A DNA stretch of 64,000 nucleotides from Axinella damicornis. Taxonomy: Eukaryota > Porifera > Demospongiae > Axinellida > Axinellidae. The notes beneath the pieces were generated by a model, which was not told the DNA's origin, ran no database searches, and was given only the letters and a program-made list of their open reading frames with translations. The position numbers and the translations under genes were made by a program. The stretch spans positions 6,351,929-6,415,928 of the forward strand of contig OZ007513.1 in assembly GCA_963931865.1 (NCBI GenBank), given 5' to 3'. Shown here in pieces: positions 21,077 through 32,800 of this stretch; position 1 is the first letter of the stretch; each line of letters begins with the position of its first letter.

Positions 21077-21193
21077 GTCATGGAGTGTGACACACTGAAC
21101 AGCATTGCCCTCAAGTTTGACACCACTCCCAGTGAGATAGCTGGCCTCAACAAAAAGCCACCTGGGCTCTCCTTCTCTCTCCTCCCAGGAGTG
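21077..21193 (+). CDS. OXR1/NCOA7-like LysM exon c, unit 3
   Basis: 117 nt, phase 0/0, donor GTG|GTGAGT. Ends LLPGV rather than LLTGE, otherwise as unit 2. Exons e, c and d are all open in unit 3. Confidence 0.85.
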
Positions 21194-22414
21194 GTGAGTT
21201 GCGTTTGGTGGGTAGCTCCTCAAGCCAGCTGACTGTAAACCAAGCCTGCTGGGGGTGTTTACAGACACTGGGGCAACTCCAAGGGAATCCTTGGGACATC
21301 CCTTAATTGTAAGACTGTAGCCACATTCCCAGGCCTATCCTGTTGTCTGTTTTCTGATTTTTGGTGTGCGTTGACAGTAATGCACACAGAAGCAGAAGTG
21401 TGGTGAAAAACGGGGAAGGCCTGGTGTTACGTATTCATCACGTGAATGGTGTAAGGTGGACATGGAAGGGGGGGGGAGGCAAATAGGTATAAACATTAAC
21501 ATTGGCCAAACTAAGTTGTGTAGAGCATCTGGAGTCGAACTGATCCAGAAATGACTCACCCTCCGCTCCTTATGTCCACCTGACATCCACAGGCCTCGCA
21601 TCACTCACATGATGAATGATATCAGGCCTTCCCCACTCTTCTGCTTTCCGTGTGTTATTGTCAATGCAAACCGAAGAACAAAACAGGGTAGGTCTGGGAA
21701 GGAGGCTGGTAAGACTGCATGACAGGCATGTGCCCATCAGAATAAAGTTTGGACCATGTGGGTAATGAAATATGGAAGAGATTCAAGTGTAACTGATGTG
21801 TTAGGTTACTGGTCTCTTGCACACGGTAGAGAGTCTTGTTCCAGCACCCACCCCAACTGTGGTATGGGATAAGTGTGTGTGAACCAAGTGTTTACATCCA
21901 AGCTTGAATAGTTCATGTAATGCCATATAAATAAACATTAGATGTGACGTACATGTAAATGTTAGTGCTGCGGTTCGCACGTACTTATAGCCTACCCCAG
22001 TGGGGATGGGTGTCAGAACAAGTCGTATCAGGCTACCAGACTCCCTGCCATGTGTGAGAATCTTGTACCGAGACTACGATGTAGCAGCTTCATTATAGGA
22101 AAAATGTATCTTCTGACCTTGTATAGTAGGAAAGGACCAACTCCCTGAGCATTATCTACTTCCTTGTTGCTTGCTAGTGATGAACTATTTGCTGAACTGC
22201 ATGAACAAGGCAGCTCTGACATACAGTACAAGAACACACCATGTGATGTGTTGATTTTGTTCTCAGCTAATGAACATGTGACGGTTATATTAGCTGTCCA
22301 TTCTGCGTGTGCTATTCATTGGAGGAGAAGGAGTGCTTTTGCGTCAGTGTGTTAGGATGATTGCATTGGCTGAGTCCAGTTTGATCTTTCTTGGATATTC
22401 TAAAGTAAGGTTGT

Positions 22415-22628
22415 AGGGGAGGAGGAGGGAACGGGGAGGGGAGGAGGAGGGAACGGGGAGGGGAGGGAAGGGAAGGGAAGGGAAGGGAGGGAGAGGAGAG
22501 GGATGCGAAGGGAAGGGAAGGAAAGAGAAGCGGAGGAGAGAGTAGGAGGAGGATGAGGGATGGGAAAGGAGGGAAGGAGGTGGAAGAGAAGGAGGGGGAA
22601 GGGAAGGAGGGAGGGAGGGAGAGGCGGA
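22415..22628 (+). repeat. Purine-rich tract upstream of exon d, unit 3
   Basis: GGGA/GGAA repeat; includes a duplicated GGAGGAGGGAACGGGGAGG unit not seen in unit 1. Confidence 0.9.
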
Positions 22629-22759
22629 AGAGTTAAATCCCCAACCTATGATTCAATCAACAGGACTGCAGTTGAGCTGATCATCTCACTCCCTACATTG
22701 TAGCTGTTAGTCAACTGATACTTCCGTCAACTCACTTGTGATCCACTGGCTCCTCTCAG

Positions 22760-22897
22760 GTGCTGTACGTTCCTGATGCAGATTCTGAACTCCCAGTCAC
22801 AGAGTCCCCCAAGTCTGCTCCTCCCTGCATGGAGAGTGGCAGCTTTACGGAGAGCGTGGAGACCATTCGTAGCTCATCTGTCAGCCACGTCAGCCAG
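22760..22897 (+). CDS. OXR1/NCOA7-like exon d, unit 3
   Basis: 138 nt, phase 0/0, acceptor CTCTCAG, donor CAG|GTGAGA. Intact LYVPD motif and serine-rich tail ending SSSVSHVSQ. It is the best-preserved form of this exon, shared exactly in protein with unit 7. Confidence 0.83.
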
Positions 22898-25800
22898 GTG
22901 AGATGTGGGGGGAAAGAGAGGGGAGGGATAAGGGGTGAGGAGGTAGTAGTAGGAGTTTTGCCATTATGTCAGTTTGCCACTAGCCTACTAAGAAGAGAAG
23001 GTAAGTTTGAGCTCACACAGAGTTTCAGCATCCTGAAGTTGAGCTATGGTTGCAGTACCAAGTTGCTATGGTGACCACATGCTCACAGCACTCAGGAAAG
23101 GTGTACAAGTCAATGATTCTGACTATGGTCGTTATCTTGTCCTGACTCAGACGTATGAGACATGATGGTTGCAGAGTTTGAGCATTGGAACATTCCAATA
23201 TAGCCACCAGTACTTTCTGGGTGAATTAAGTAGGCAGTGTGTAACCCCACGTACGTACGCGTTTATTGGAGCTAGCTGTATGTACCATGATCTACTAGTA
23301 TGCCATTGCATAATGCAGTGTTTCTTTTTTGGGAGGGGGGGGGAGGGTGGCATGAAAATGGTCTGTGTGCTCCATGTCATTCAAGCACTGTTTTGTTTGC
23401 TGAGGGAGTAGTACTTGCTAGAATACTGTGTTTTACTGTGTGTGGGAGTTCAGATCGTGACCCTAGGATGTCGGCCTACTTTGGGAAATGGTCCACTCAA
23501 AGTTAAATGCAGAACACGGAAACATAGCTAGCTGAGAGTCTTGAGAGACCACGTGGACAATGCAGCCTCTGCATGGATTTGTCCCCGGACTGAATGTGAA
23601 ACTTTGCAGTCTGCAGTTGGTGGTCTCGGACAATACCACCTCCTAGTGTAATTGCATATGGCAAAGTACCAAGCAGCAGAAGACCTCTTTAGAATATCAG
23701 CCTAGAATAATTCTCTGACGTGATGTGTCTCAGCACGACTTGGTATCAGCTCAGAACAACGCAGAGGCCATGGCAGCTGGTTAACCCTTTATGACTGCAA
23801 AGCCTGTTATGAGACTTTCAGCTTCATACCCATTACCCTTGGTAGTGTGTGAGCACAAAGAGTGGGACAAGGGGAGGTAGGAAAGTTTACCCCAATGGTG
23901 AAAGCAGCATGGCCATGTCTGAGAATAGCCCTCAGTCAGAACCAGGTGAGCCATTTCATCTGTTGAAGCACAAATGGACAACTCCCTCACCTTGTTCAAG
24001 GCCGTTTCGTTCAGTAACTAGAGGTACTCAGCAGAGCACGGCCCGTGCGCGACTTTTTAACTGCCGATCATTCATACATTTTAATACATCATGCACAATG
24101 AGATAGCTAGGGCCTACCGATTTTAATACAGCATGCAATGCAGAATAAGATACCATAAGTTGTGGCAATAATGTTAGAAACAGGGTGTGGTCAAGTTGTA
24201 TAAATTAGAACACAGCTAATCGTCAACGTTCACACAACTTTTTCAGCCTCTCAATTGGATCTCTGGTCTGTGAGTTATTTAGACGCTAGTATTTTCTGAA
24301 TTCTGACACTTCTATCCTGAAATAAGCCTTCAACAAGGCCTTCACTGCTCAAACCACTTGGACGGACAGACAGAGAGACTGACTGACTGACTGACAGACA
24401 AACCGACCACTCTACCCCTGCTGCGCATGCACACGGGGTAATTATCTATCTAGCTAGCTAGAGCTGTGAGTGAGTGTGTGTGTGTATGTGTGTGTGTGTG
24501 TGTGTGTGAAAATTTTAGCATGTGGCCAGCATACCCATGGGAAAGTGAGGAATAACTTGTGAGGGGAGAAAGCCAACTCATCGGAGAGTCTAAACAACTT
24601 CTTACAGTTACTGTTCCTCTTCTATTCTGTGCATGTATGCACAGTTGCCTCAACCACCCATGGATGGTCTGCATGAGATATTAGACTCTATATGCCATGT
24701 GAGCCAGTATTTATAGCTATTGTAGAAGAGTCCAAAGTGCGTACGCACAGTGTGATCTACTACTGCTGTTCTGATGAGAGGGCACTTGGCAACTTGCTAA
24801 TTTAGTCTATAAATCAGTGATGTTCAGCCAAGCAGTTCAAGACCTCCGCTTAGCACTAGCCTCGGTTCCATGCCTCACCCAGCTTTTTGTCACTTGCAGT
24901 ATGGAGGTGGAGTCCGTTTATGGTGCTTTGCATAGCTCAGTGATTCTGTCGCATCAATGGAGTCTCAGAAATGCACGAGAGTCTGGTACATAATCTCGCG
25001 TGTGCACGATATGATTAACAAATGGCAGAGGGCAAAGAAGGTGTTTTGTGTATTGTTCAACACTTTTAACCTTGGTGTGTATTTCAGTCACCCTGCTACC
25101 TAGAAACACATGGTAATTAAGTTACCTACAGCAGTAATATCCTGACATGACTGACTTGAGATTATGTTTGTACCAGGTTCTCCCCATGTTTCCATACTGC
25201 AAACAACAGCAGGGGTCTGGGAACCATGCTACCCCTCCACCTCTTGTCTAGGGGTATACTGTAGTCCTGATTGGTCACAACTTGAACACGTTCCCGGCTC
25301 CTCTCAAGCTTTTCCTCAGGTTGCTTGTCCAAGATCCACTCAAGTGCATGCACATAAGTACGGCCAATGGAAACGGCCTTTGCACTTGGGAATTGCATTC
25401 ATCAGAACAATTGTGTCTTATGTTTATGGGCAAGACGCCTACGGCATTTAAACGGCGAAGGCGCGCACCGCACACTATCTCATCAGTGTGCATGCACCGA
25501 AACTTGCTTGGACAAACAACCTGAAATCTTCAGTATTCTCATTTTACAGTACAATTGCGACATAAAGGTTGGGGAGGAGCCTGGCAATGAGACTAGTAGA
25601 CAACCCAGGTCTGTGGTGGATGCTGTTTTGGGTGGATGCCGTATTGGTGCACTTGGGAGGAGCCTGGCAATGAGACAACCCAGGTCCCTGGTGGATGCTG
25701 TGTTGGGTGGATGCCATATTGGTGCACTGGGGAGGAGCCTGGCAATGAGACAACCCAGGTCCCTGGTGGATGCTGTGTTGGGTCATCATCATCCTCTATA

Positions 25801-26070
25801 TAGCAGTTTGAGCTTAATGCAGCTTGGGAGGAAGGGGAGGAGCATCATCCGCTCTCAAACATGAGGGCCTACCTAGACCATCTGAACTCATGGGTTGTTG
25901 GCGGCATTGTAGGACTTGATCTGCCTGTCCAAGATGCACAGTTGTTTGAATTGTAACCTCACTTATGCCCGTGATGTCTGGAACCATGTGTGTGCATCTT
26001 GAAGACTGCATATACCACAATTCCTTCTTTCTACCATATCTCTATTATCTATATGTGTATGTGTGTGCAG
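22898..26070 (+). other. Inter-unit intron (unit 3 to unit 4), with segment b and a three-copy VNTR
   Basis: Matches 12504-15653 throughout. It contains a G run at about 23335, GACT repeats at about 24380, a (GT)n run at 24470-24508, the minus-strand open frame b at 25162-25398, and three units of the 76-bp VNTR at 25577-25780. No additional gene seen. Confidence 0.6.
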
Positions 26071-26141
26071 GTGGTCCTGGGGAGCAACCATTCCAGTTCA
26101 CAGTCAGCTTCAAGCAGCCGGATGATACTATTCCTTATGTG
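26071..26141 (+). CDS. OXR1/NCOA7-like exon e, unit 4
   Basis: 71 nt, acceptor TGTGCAG, donor GTG|GTAAGT, open. Reads GPGEQPFQFTVSFKQPDDTI, PYV. Its downstream partner exon c is disrupted by an insertion, so this copy is probably non-functional despite being open. Confidence 0.72.
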
Positions 26142-26179
26142 GTAAGTAGCATTTGTAGTTTCATAGGGTGCCCTAGAGT

Positions 26180-26525
26180 CTCCCACCCCATCGCACCCAA
26201 CCTCAACCTATGTATCCCCTAGTGTACCTCACCCCATCCTAGTTCACCCCACCCCACCTCACCCACCCGGCCCACCGCACTGCACCCCACCCCACCACAG
26301 CCACGTGCCTTACCCTACCTCACCCCATCCCACCTTATCCCCACCTTATCCCCACCTCACCCTACCTCACTCACCCCATCCCACCCCACTTCATCCCACC
26401 TCACCCTACCTAACCCCATCCCACCCTACTTCACCCCGCCCCCTCCACCTCACCCTCTCTCCCCTACCTCACTCACCCTACCACACCCTACCTCACTCAC
26501 CCTACCACACCCTACCTCACCCACC
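26180..26525 (+). repeat. C-rich tract downstream of exon e, unit 4
   Basis: C/A/T repeat as in other units, with an extra tandem CTCACTCACCCTACCACACC. Confidence 0.88.
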
Positions 26526-26670
26526 TGTCCAATGTTTTCAAGCATTCTTCTTGGAGTTCATGAGGTTTGGAGGTTGTAGTGAAGTGCAAAGGTTGCACGT
26601 CACTCCTGCCCCCCGAACATACCACTTCCGTTATGCACAGACACACATTAAAATCTTAATGTATCAACAG

Positions 26671-27160
26671 GCAACTGCACTCCTGGTAGCCATTCTAACC
26701 CCGGTTGCAACTCGCCGTAGCAAAAGCTAAGTATTGCAATTTGTTCCAATTAACACACATACCACGTGGCAACCATTCGCTAGCAATGGCGGCCAAAGGG
26801 AAGACAAGATATCATTACAGTGCTCACAACTTCACCAGCACCTTGAGTTTTGGTATGCAAGCGTCAGTGAAGGAGAGCGATCACAACCGTGTAGTCAGAA
26901 TCTTTGTGAGCTATATTGGCAACGAAAGTTGAAGTGAGTGCTTGAGCAATGGCGGCCGACGGTATGACAAAAGCGCTGGTATCTCCCAGCACCAAGGTGA
27001 GTTTCAGCACATAAATTGTATGCTTGGGTCACTGCATGATAGCGATCACGACAGTGTGAGCAGATTCTTTGTAGGCCATCCCTAAGGTAGTCAAAGGTTA
27101 CATTATTTACGTTACATTACATTACATTACGCAGCACAATTTTCCCCTTACCAGGAGGTT
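26671..27160 (+). mobile_element. ACTCCTGGTAG-family MITE-like element, unit 4
   Basis: Same site as in units 2 and 3. The right end is altered (CTTACCAGGAGGTTATTG), as in units 1 and 5, distinguishing two sub-lineages of array unit. Confidence 0.75.
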
Positions 27161-27278
27161 ATTGATGTCACAACTATCATGGCCTCCCTATATAATTTGT
27201 TCAGCATAATGTTATTAGTGTGGCTGCAATAACCACTAGACATTGTAGATAGGTGACCTCTGATCTCTGAACTTATAG

Positions 27279-27366
27279 GTCATGGAGTGTGACACGCTGA
27301 ACAGCATTGCCCTCAATTTTGACAGCAAAAAGCCACCTGGGCTCTCCTTCTCTCTCCTCCCAGGAG
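27279..27366 (+). pseudogene. OXR1/NCOA7-like LysM exon c, unit 4, deleted and interrupted
   Basis: Starts normally (VMECDTLNSIAL) but has N for K and lacks 27 nt, removing TTPSEIAGL from the centre of the LysM fold. The coding sequence is then broken after CCCAGGAG by a 472-bp element; the last bases and donor resume at 27839-27849. The deletion is in frame, so the insertion is the decisive lesion. Confidence 0.88.
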
Positions 27367-27838
27367 TAGGGACACGCACATTATGCGGGAATTTCTTTTG
27401 GAATAATAGAGGAAATTTTGGAACGGGAATAATGCGAGAATAATAGGCACGAATTGCATTGCAATGACGTCATTGCGTCACATGATGAACCGTGTATGCA
27501 AGATCATCAGTACTAAAATAGTAGCCAGCAGTAGTATCAAGCTTGAGCCAGAGTCTAGTGGTGATACCTGTGCGATGAGTGACCAAACTGGACAGTCTGA
27601 AAGTTGTCTGAGTTTGTTAGATTCGTTGCGATCACCAAGACCCTCAGACTTAGCCTGAAAGCGGAAGAAGCGATCGCGGGGGCCGGCACCAGCGCTGGGA
27701 AGCACGATGAATGGCTGTTATTTGAAGTGGAATATTTGTAGGAATAATAGGGGGAAATTCAGGAATAATAGGATAAAAACAGGGGAATTAAGGAATAGAA
27801 TAGTAGGGATTTGGTTTGGAATAATGGGCCTGTCCCTA
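27367..27838. mobile_element. hAT-like non-autonomous element inside a LysM exon
   Basis: Ends TAGGGACACGCACATTAT and, on the inverse strand, TAGGGACAGGCCCATTAT. It is flanked by a perfect 8-bp direct repeat CCCAGGAG (27359-27366 and 27839-27846), which occurs once in intact exons. An 8-bp target duplication with TAGGG-type ends is characteristic of hAT elements. A short internal ORF (27464-27658) is unrecognised. Confidence 0.88.
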
Positions 27839-27849
27839 CCCAGGAGAGG

Positions 27850-28142
27850 TGAGTTGCGTTTGGTGGGCAGCTGCTCAGGCCAGCTGACTGTTCATATGTA
27901 AACCAAGCCGGCTGGGGGTGTTTACAGACACTGGGACAACTCCAAGGGAATCCTTGGGACATCCCTTAATTGTAAGACTGTAGCCACATTCCCAGGCCTA
28001 TCCTGTTGTCTGTTTTCTGATTTTTGGTGTGCTTTGACAGTAATGCACAAAGAAGCAGAAGTGTGGTGAAAAACGGGGAAGGCCTGGTGTTACGTATTCA
28101 TCACATGAATGGTGTCAGGTGGACATGGAGGGGGAGGGGGGG
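27850..28142 (+). other. Truncated c-d intron of unit 4 ending in a G run
   Basis: Follows the unit 2 and 3 intron until GGACATGGAGGGGGAGGGG at about 28125, then similarity stops in the G run. No exon d for this unit is found downstream. Confidence 0.75.
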
Positions 28143-28379
28143 GGGCAGTTGTCTATTATGCATCTATGTGGATGCGATGTTATTGTACTGCCTACAGTGG
28201 CATCTATATATACTGCTTTTGTTTCGTTCACAATCCCACCAGAGCATGGCCCAAGTTTGGAGAGGAGTATACATGTGTAGTGTGCACATACGGTACCAAC
28301 CACATGGCATATTGCTTACTGCAACATCCTCGTTGTGTACTCCATCGAATAGTCGATCACCCTCATTGTGAACTCTACT

Positions 28380-28858
28380 GAAGCATAGTTGGTCACCTTG
28401 TCTATCAACCTCGTAAGGCTTGTGGCAATAATTACGCCGCACATCAAGGGTAATGCGAGAGTAATCAAGTGTAGAATAATTGGCTTATGCCATGTGTTTC
28501 AGCTTTGAACTAACAGTCTCTCATCATGTCATTGATGAATCAGCAGTGATGTCGAGCAGTAGCTGCAGTACTGAACCCCACGTAGTATATGATTATACTC
28601 CATGGAATAATACTTTGTCATCCTGTCTGTAAACCCCATTGAAACGTTGGTAGTATACGTAGGTCACCCTTGCCTGTCCGCCTCATAGTAGAGGTCACCT
28701 TTGTCTATCAACGTCCTAGTATACTCCCTTGAAGTATAGTTGGTCTATCAACCTTACATGTAGGTCACTCTTGTCTGTGTACACATGTAGGTCACCCTTG
28801 TACATGTACATGAACACCATGTGGAAGCCTGTCAGCATCAAACTTCTGCCTCATTAAT
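28380..28858 (+). repeat. Degenerate repeat of GTCACCCTTGTCTGT / CTCATAGTATACTCC type, left part
   Basis: Irregular repeats of about 45-60 bp built from GTATAGTTGGTCACC, CTTGTCTGTCAACCTC and ATTGAAGTATAG. The block resumes at 29424 after an inverted-repeat element. Confidence 0.7.
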
Positions 28859-29423
28859 TGGGCGAGCGTGAGCGAGCCCGACACTAGTGGTAGTCTCGCG
28901 CGCGGCGCTATATGGCGCTGTACTTTGTATATATATGTCGATCTGTCTCCCATACCGTAAATCCAGCGCGTGCAATATAACGTACGAAACATTGCATTCA
29001 TTTCCGGACGTCATACCGTAAATCTGGCACCGAGACTATGGCGACAACAAAGGCACAGATCGATCGTGACCTACCTACCTCTGTACCTCCCTAGTGGCGA
29101 CAGCAAAGACGAGCACCGCTGGTGGACCTACCTATTCATTGACCTCAGAGCTGTAGCTACGTGTACGTGTCCTGCAGAGCACATGGTGTGCTGGCCTGGA
29201 CCAGTGTGCAGCATGCATAGCTAGCTATTGGTTTTGTGTTTGATACCTGCCATATCCATATCACCGCTAGACTGCTTCAGCTAGCCTCACTCTGTGTTGT
29301 GCATATGCGACAGTGTGCTTTTGGTCTGATATTCTGTGACCTGAGCTGTTCAGTCATGTAGTCACATTTTGATGACAGTCTTGTAGCTACAACTGTTCCA
29401 CATCGCTCGCTCACGCTCGCCCC
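28859..29423. mobile_element. Inverted-repeat element splitting the degenerate repeat
   Basis: Left end GGGCGAGCGTGAGCGAGC and right end its inverse complement (29403-29421) bound a 565-bp segment rich in CGCG at the left. Target duplication not clear. The flanking repeat family is the same on both sides, which supports an insertion. Confidence 0.6.
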
Positions 29424-29800
29424 ACAATGTCACACATTCCACTAGTTATTCATGTTTGGTCACCTCTAAGTATAGCTGGCCACTCTTGCCCGGAAATCTC
29501 AGAACACAGTTGGTCAACCTCGCAGTATGGGTCACCCTCGTCTGTGTACCTCATAGTCTCTGTGTCAGTCACCCTTGTCTATAGACCTCATAGTATACTC
29601 CATTGAAGTATAGTTGGTCACCTCGCCTGTCAACCTCGTTGTATAGGTCACTCTCGTCTGTGTACCTCATACTATGGTCACTCTTGTCTACCAACCTCCC
29701 ATTGAAGTATATTTGGTTGCCCCTGCCTGTCGTGCTCTGTTGAAGTATAGTTGGTCAGCCCTCGTTGGTCACATCCATTGAAGCAGAGTTGCTCATGTAA
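29424..29800 (+). repeat. Degenerate GTCACCCTTGTCTGT-type repeat, right part
   Basis: Continuation of the block at 28380. No coding frame. Confidence 0.65.
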
Positions 29801-29959
29801 ATTACAGACAGCATACTGTATAGTGTCTCAGTAGACATGTTCCAAACATTTCAGCACCTCACTTTTTGGTCACCCCTTCACTAAGAATAGTCTCTAAGTT
29901 TGGCAAGGGAGATCCCAAATATTTAGTCTATGTTTTGATGTTAGATATGCTACGTGTAA

Positions 29960-30395
29960 CTCACAACGTAGCCAGAACGGTGAGTTTTGGCATGTAAGCG
30001 TCGACAGTGATCACGGCTGTATGGTCAGAATCTTTGTGGAGCCTTCGTAAGACTGTACTGGCAACCAACGTCGAAGAAAGCGATCGAGCAATGGCGGCCG
30101 ACGGCACGACAAAATCGCTTGTACGTATCTCCGCCACCAAGGAGATTTTCAGCACAATTATTGTGCGGTTGTGTCACTGCATGATAGCGATCACGACAGT
30201 GTAGTCAGAATCTCTGTAGACCGTTCCTGCGTGCTGTGAGGTTTGATTATTTAATTATTTAGATTAGTTAGATTAGATTACGCGGCACAATTTTTCCCCT
30301 ACCAGGGGTGTAATTACGCGGCACAATTTTTCCCCTACCAGGAGTGTAACATTATGCGGCACAATTTTTCCCTACCAGGAGTCTAATTACGAGGG
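29960..30395 (+). mobile_element. 5'-truncated ACTCCTGGTAG-family element with three tandem 3' ends
   Basis: Starts within the internal part of the element (GTGAGTTTTGGCATGTAAGC) and has three successive GCGGCACAATTTTTCCC-TACCAGGAGTGTAA ends at about 30280, 30315 and 30355. Abuts a full element. Confidence 0.75.
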
Positions 30396-31029
30396 GCAAC
30401 CACACTCCTGGTAGCCGCGGTTAAATGGTAGCACAAGCTAAGTGTGACATTTTGTTCCAATTATCACACATGACGTGAGTACCAAGATGGCTATGTATAG
30501 GGAAGATCAGAAATTATTTAGAGTGCTCTCAAGTACCGAATATGCCGCGTCGCAACCCAGGTTGCGACTCGCCGTAGCACAAGCTAAGTATTGCAATTCG
30601 TTCCAATTAACGCACATGCCACGTGGCAACCACGCTCAGTCGATCACGAGCAATGGCGACCAAAAGGAAGACAAGACATTATTACAGCACTCACAACTTA
30701 GCCAGCATGGTGAGTTTCGGCATGTAAGCGTCAGTGAACGACAGCGATCATGGCCTTGTGGTCAGAATCTTTGTGGGGCCTTCGTAAGACTGTACAGGCA
30801 ACCAACGTCGAAGAGAGTGGGTGGCCGACGGCACAACAAAAGCTCTTGTATCTCCACCATCAAGGTGAGTTTCAGCACCAAAATTGTACTGGTTGGGACA
30901 GTGCATGATAGCGATCATGAAGGTGTAGTCAGAATCTTCGTACGCCATTCCTATCACTCGAACGAATTATTTACATTAATTAATTAATATTATTACGCGG
31001 CACAATTTTCCCCCTACCAGGAGTGTAAC
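30395..31029 (+). mobile_element. ACTCCTGGTAG-family element, plus orientation
   Basis: Starts GAGGGGCAACCACACTCCTGGTAG and ends CCCCCTACCAGGAGTGTAAC, about 635 bp. Carries an extra front section (30420-30540) missing from array members. The 170-codon ORF from 30475 is a read-through of the element and matches antisense or sense ORFs in the other members, so it is not called a gene. Confidence 0.78.
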
Positions 31030-31194
31030 TAGCAGGCTTTGTAATTAGTGCTGGGCAATACTAGAATTGCTTTACATATCAAGATACCATTCCCACTTAT
31101 CACGATATAGTTGCTAAAATTACTAATAGACATCCAAATTTCAAAATACAACTTTCCTTTTCCAATATACAGATGAAACAGCAGAACTACTGTA

Positions 31195-31895
31195 GTTACA
31201 CTCCTGGTATAGAGAAAATTGTGCCGCGTAATGTTACACTCCTGGTATAGGAAAAATTGTGCCGCGTAATGTAATATAATATAATATAATAAACGTTTGA
31301 CTACTTCGGAATGGCCTACAAAGATTCTGACTACACCGTCGTGATCGCTATGATGTAGTGACACAAAATCAAAATAATTGCGCTGAAACTCACCTTGGTG
31401 GTAGAGATATGAACGCTTTTGTCTCGCCGTTGGCCACCATTGCTCGAGCGCTCTCTTCGACTTCCGGTGGCAGTACAGCCCTCGGGAAAGGCACACGAAG
31501 ATTCTGACAACACGGCCGTGATCGCTGTCGTTCACTGACGCTTACGTGCCGAAACTCACCGTGCTGGCTAAGTTGTGGGTGCTGTAATAATGTCTTGTCT
31601 TCCTTTTTGTCGCCATTGCTCGCGATCGACTGAGCGTGGTTGCCACGTGGCATGTGCGTTAATTGGAACGTATTGCAATACTTGGCTTGCGCTACGGCAA
31701 GTCGCAACTGGGGTTGCAACGCGGCTAGTTTATGAAAGGTTTTATTCTTAAGAGCACTCTAAATAATTTCTGATCTTCCCTATACATAGCTATCATGGTA
31801 CCCACGTCATGTGTGATAATTGGAACAAACTGTCACACTTAGCTTGTGCTACCGTTTAACCGCGGCTACCAGGAGTGCGGTTGCCCCTCGTAATT
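31195..31895 (-). mobile_element. ACTCCTGGTAG-family element, minus orientation (first)
   Basis: Two tandem 3' ends at the left (TTACACTCCTGGTATAG repeated about 38 bp apart) and GCGGCTACCAGGAGTGCGGTT at the right. Inverse of 30395-31029. Confidence 0.75.
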
Positions 31896-31899
31896 AAAT

Positions 31900-32487
31900 A
31901 ATTAATAAACGTTTGACTATTTCCGAATGGCCTACAAAGATTCTGACTACACCGTCGTGATCGCTATGATGCAGTGACACAAAATCAAAATAATTGTGCT
32001 GAAACTCACCTTGGTGTTAGAGATTGAACGCTTTTGTCTCGCGTTGGCCACCATTGCTCGAGCGCTCTCTTTGACTTCCGGTGGCAGTATCGTTCTTAGG
32101 AAAGGCACACGAAGATTCTGACCACACGGCCGTGATCGCTGTCGTTCACTGATGCTTACATGCTGAAACTCACCGTGCTGGCTAAGTTGTGAGTGCTGTA
32201 ATAATGTCCTGTCTTCCTTTTGGTCGCCATTGCTCGCGATCGACTGAGCGTGGTTGCCACATGGCATGTGCGTTAATTGGAACGAATTGCAATACTTAGC
32301 TCGCCCTACGGCGTGTCGCAACCGGGCGGCTATGAATGGGTACTTGAGAGCACTCTAAATAATATCTGATCTTCCCTATATATAGCTATCATGGTACTCA
32401 CGGGTTGTGTGATAATTGGAACGAACTGTCACACTTAGCTTGTGCTACCGTTTAACGGCGGCTACCAAGAGTGCGGTTGCCCCTCGT
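31900..32487 (-). mobile_element. ACTCCTGGTAG-family element, minus orientation (second)
   Basis: Tandem with the preceding member and missing the left ACTCCTGG terminus. Right end GGCTACCAAGAGTGCGGTTG. Confidence 0.72.
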
Positions 32488-32695
32488 AACTAATCTATGT
32501 ACTTTTAGAAACACAAAATGTTGACAATAGCAAGCAGGTCTGGCTGTACCTGCTGTGCAAGCGCACCAAAGAAATAGAACCAGAGTCCAGTCTAGCTACG
32601 TAAATCAGCGTTTTTGGCTACTCTGGCAGTCTGGCTAGTATCTAGCTACTACGAGCTATCTAGCTAGCTTGAACAACGCCTATAGGCATACATAC

Positions 32696-32800
32696 CTTGC
32701 TTGAATCAGTGATCCGACCGTCATTGTGCTTCGAAAATCCCAAACTCCGTGACGAAAAGGAAGAAGATTCTTCTCTCAGACGCTCAGCATGTATGGCCAT
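32696..32800 (-). CDS. Candidate first coding exon, unrecognised
   Basis: On the minus strand an ATG (at 32800) opens 35 codons, MAIHAERLREESSSFSSRSL then GFSKHNDGRITDSSK, ending exactly at AAG|GTATGT, a strong donor. It lies inside the AGTGCTGGGC-bounded element, so it may be the start of that element's gene. No downstream exon was identified. Could be chance. Confidence 0.25.

Larger units (their letters stand above)
1..23881 (+). repeat. Segmental duplication, copy 1
   Basis: This block is repeated in direct orientation at 38609-64000. Exon positions, intron sequence and microsatellite positions line up: for example the dynein exon at 176 matches 38784, and the LysM exon at 9609 matches 51118. 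The copies differ by scattered substitutions, microsatellite lengths and whole-element insertions or deletions. Copy 1 alone carries the foldback at 1632-2620 and the element at 2651-2994, and it lacks about 2.67 kb present at 48300-50969. It may be a true tandem duplication or an assembler joining two haplotypes; the sequence alone does not decide. Confidence 0.93.

Noticed and set aside
30475..30987. 170-codon ORF as a gene
   Set aside because: It lies wholly inside an ACTCCTGGTAG MITE, and related members carry unrelated stops; no domain recognised.
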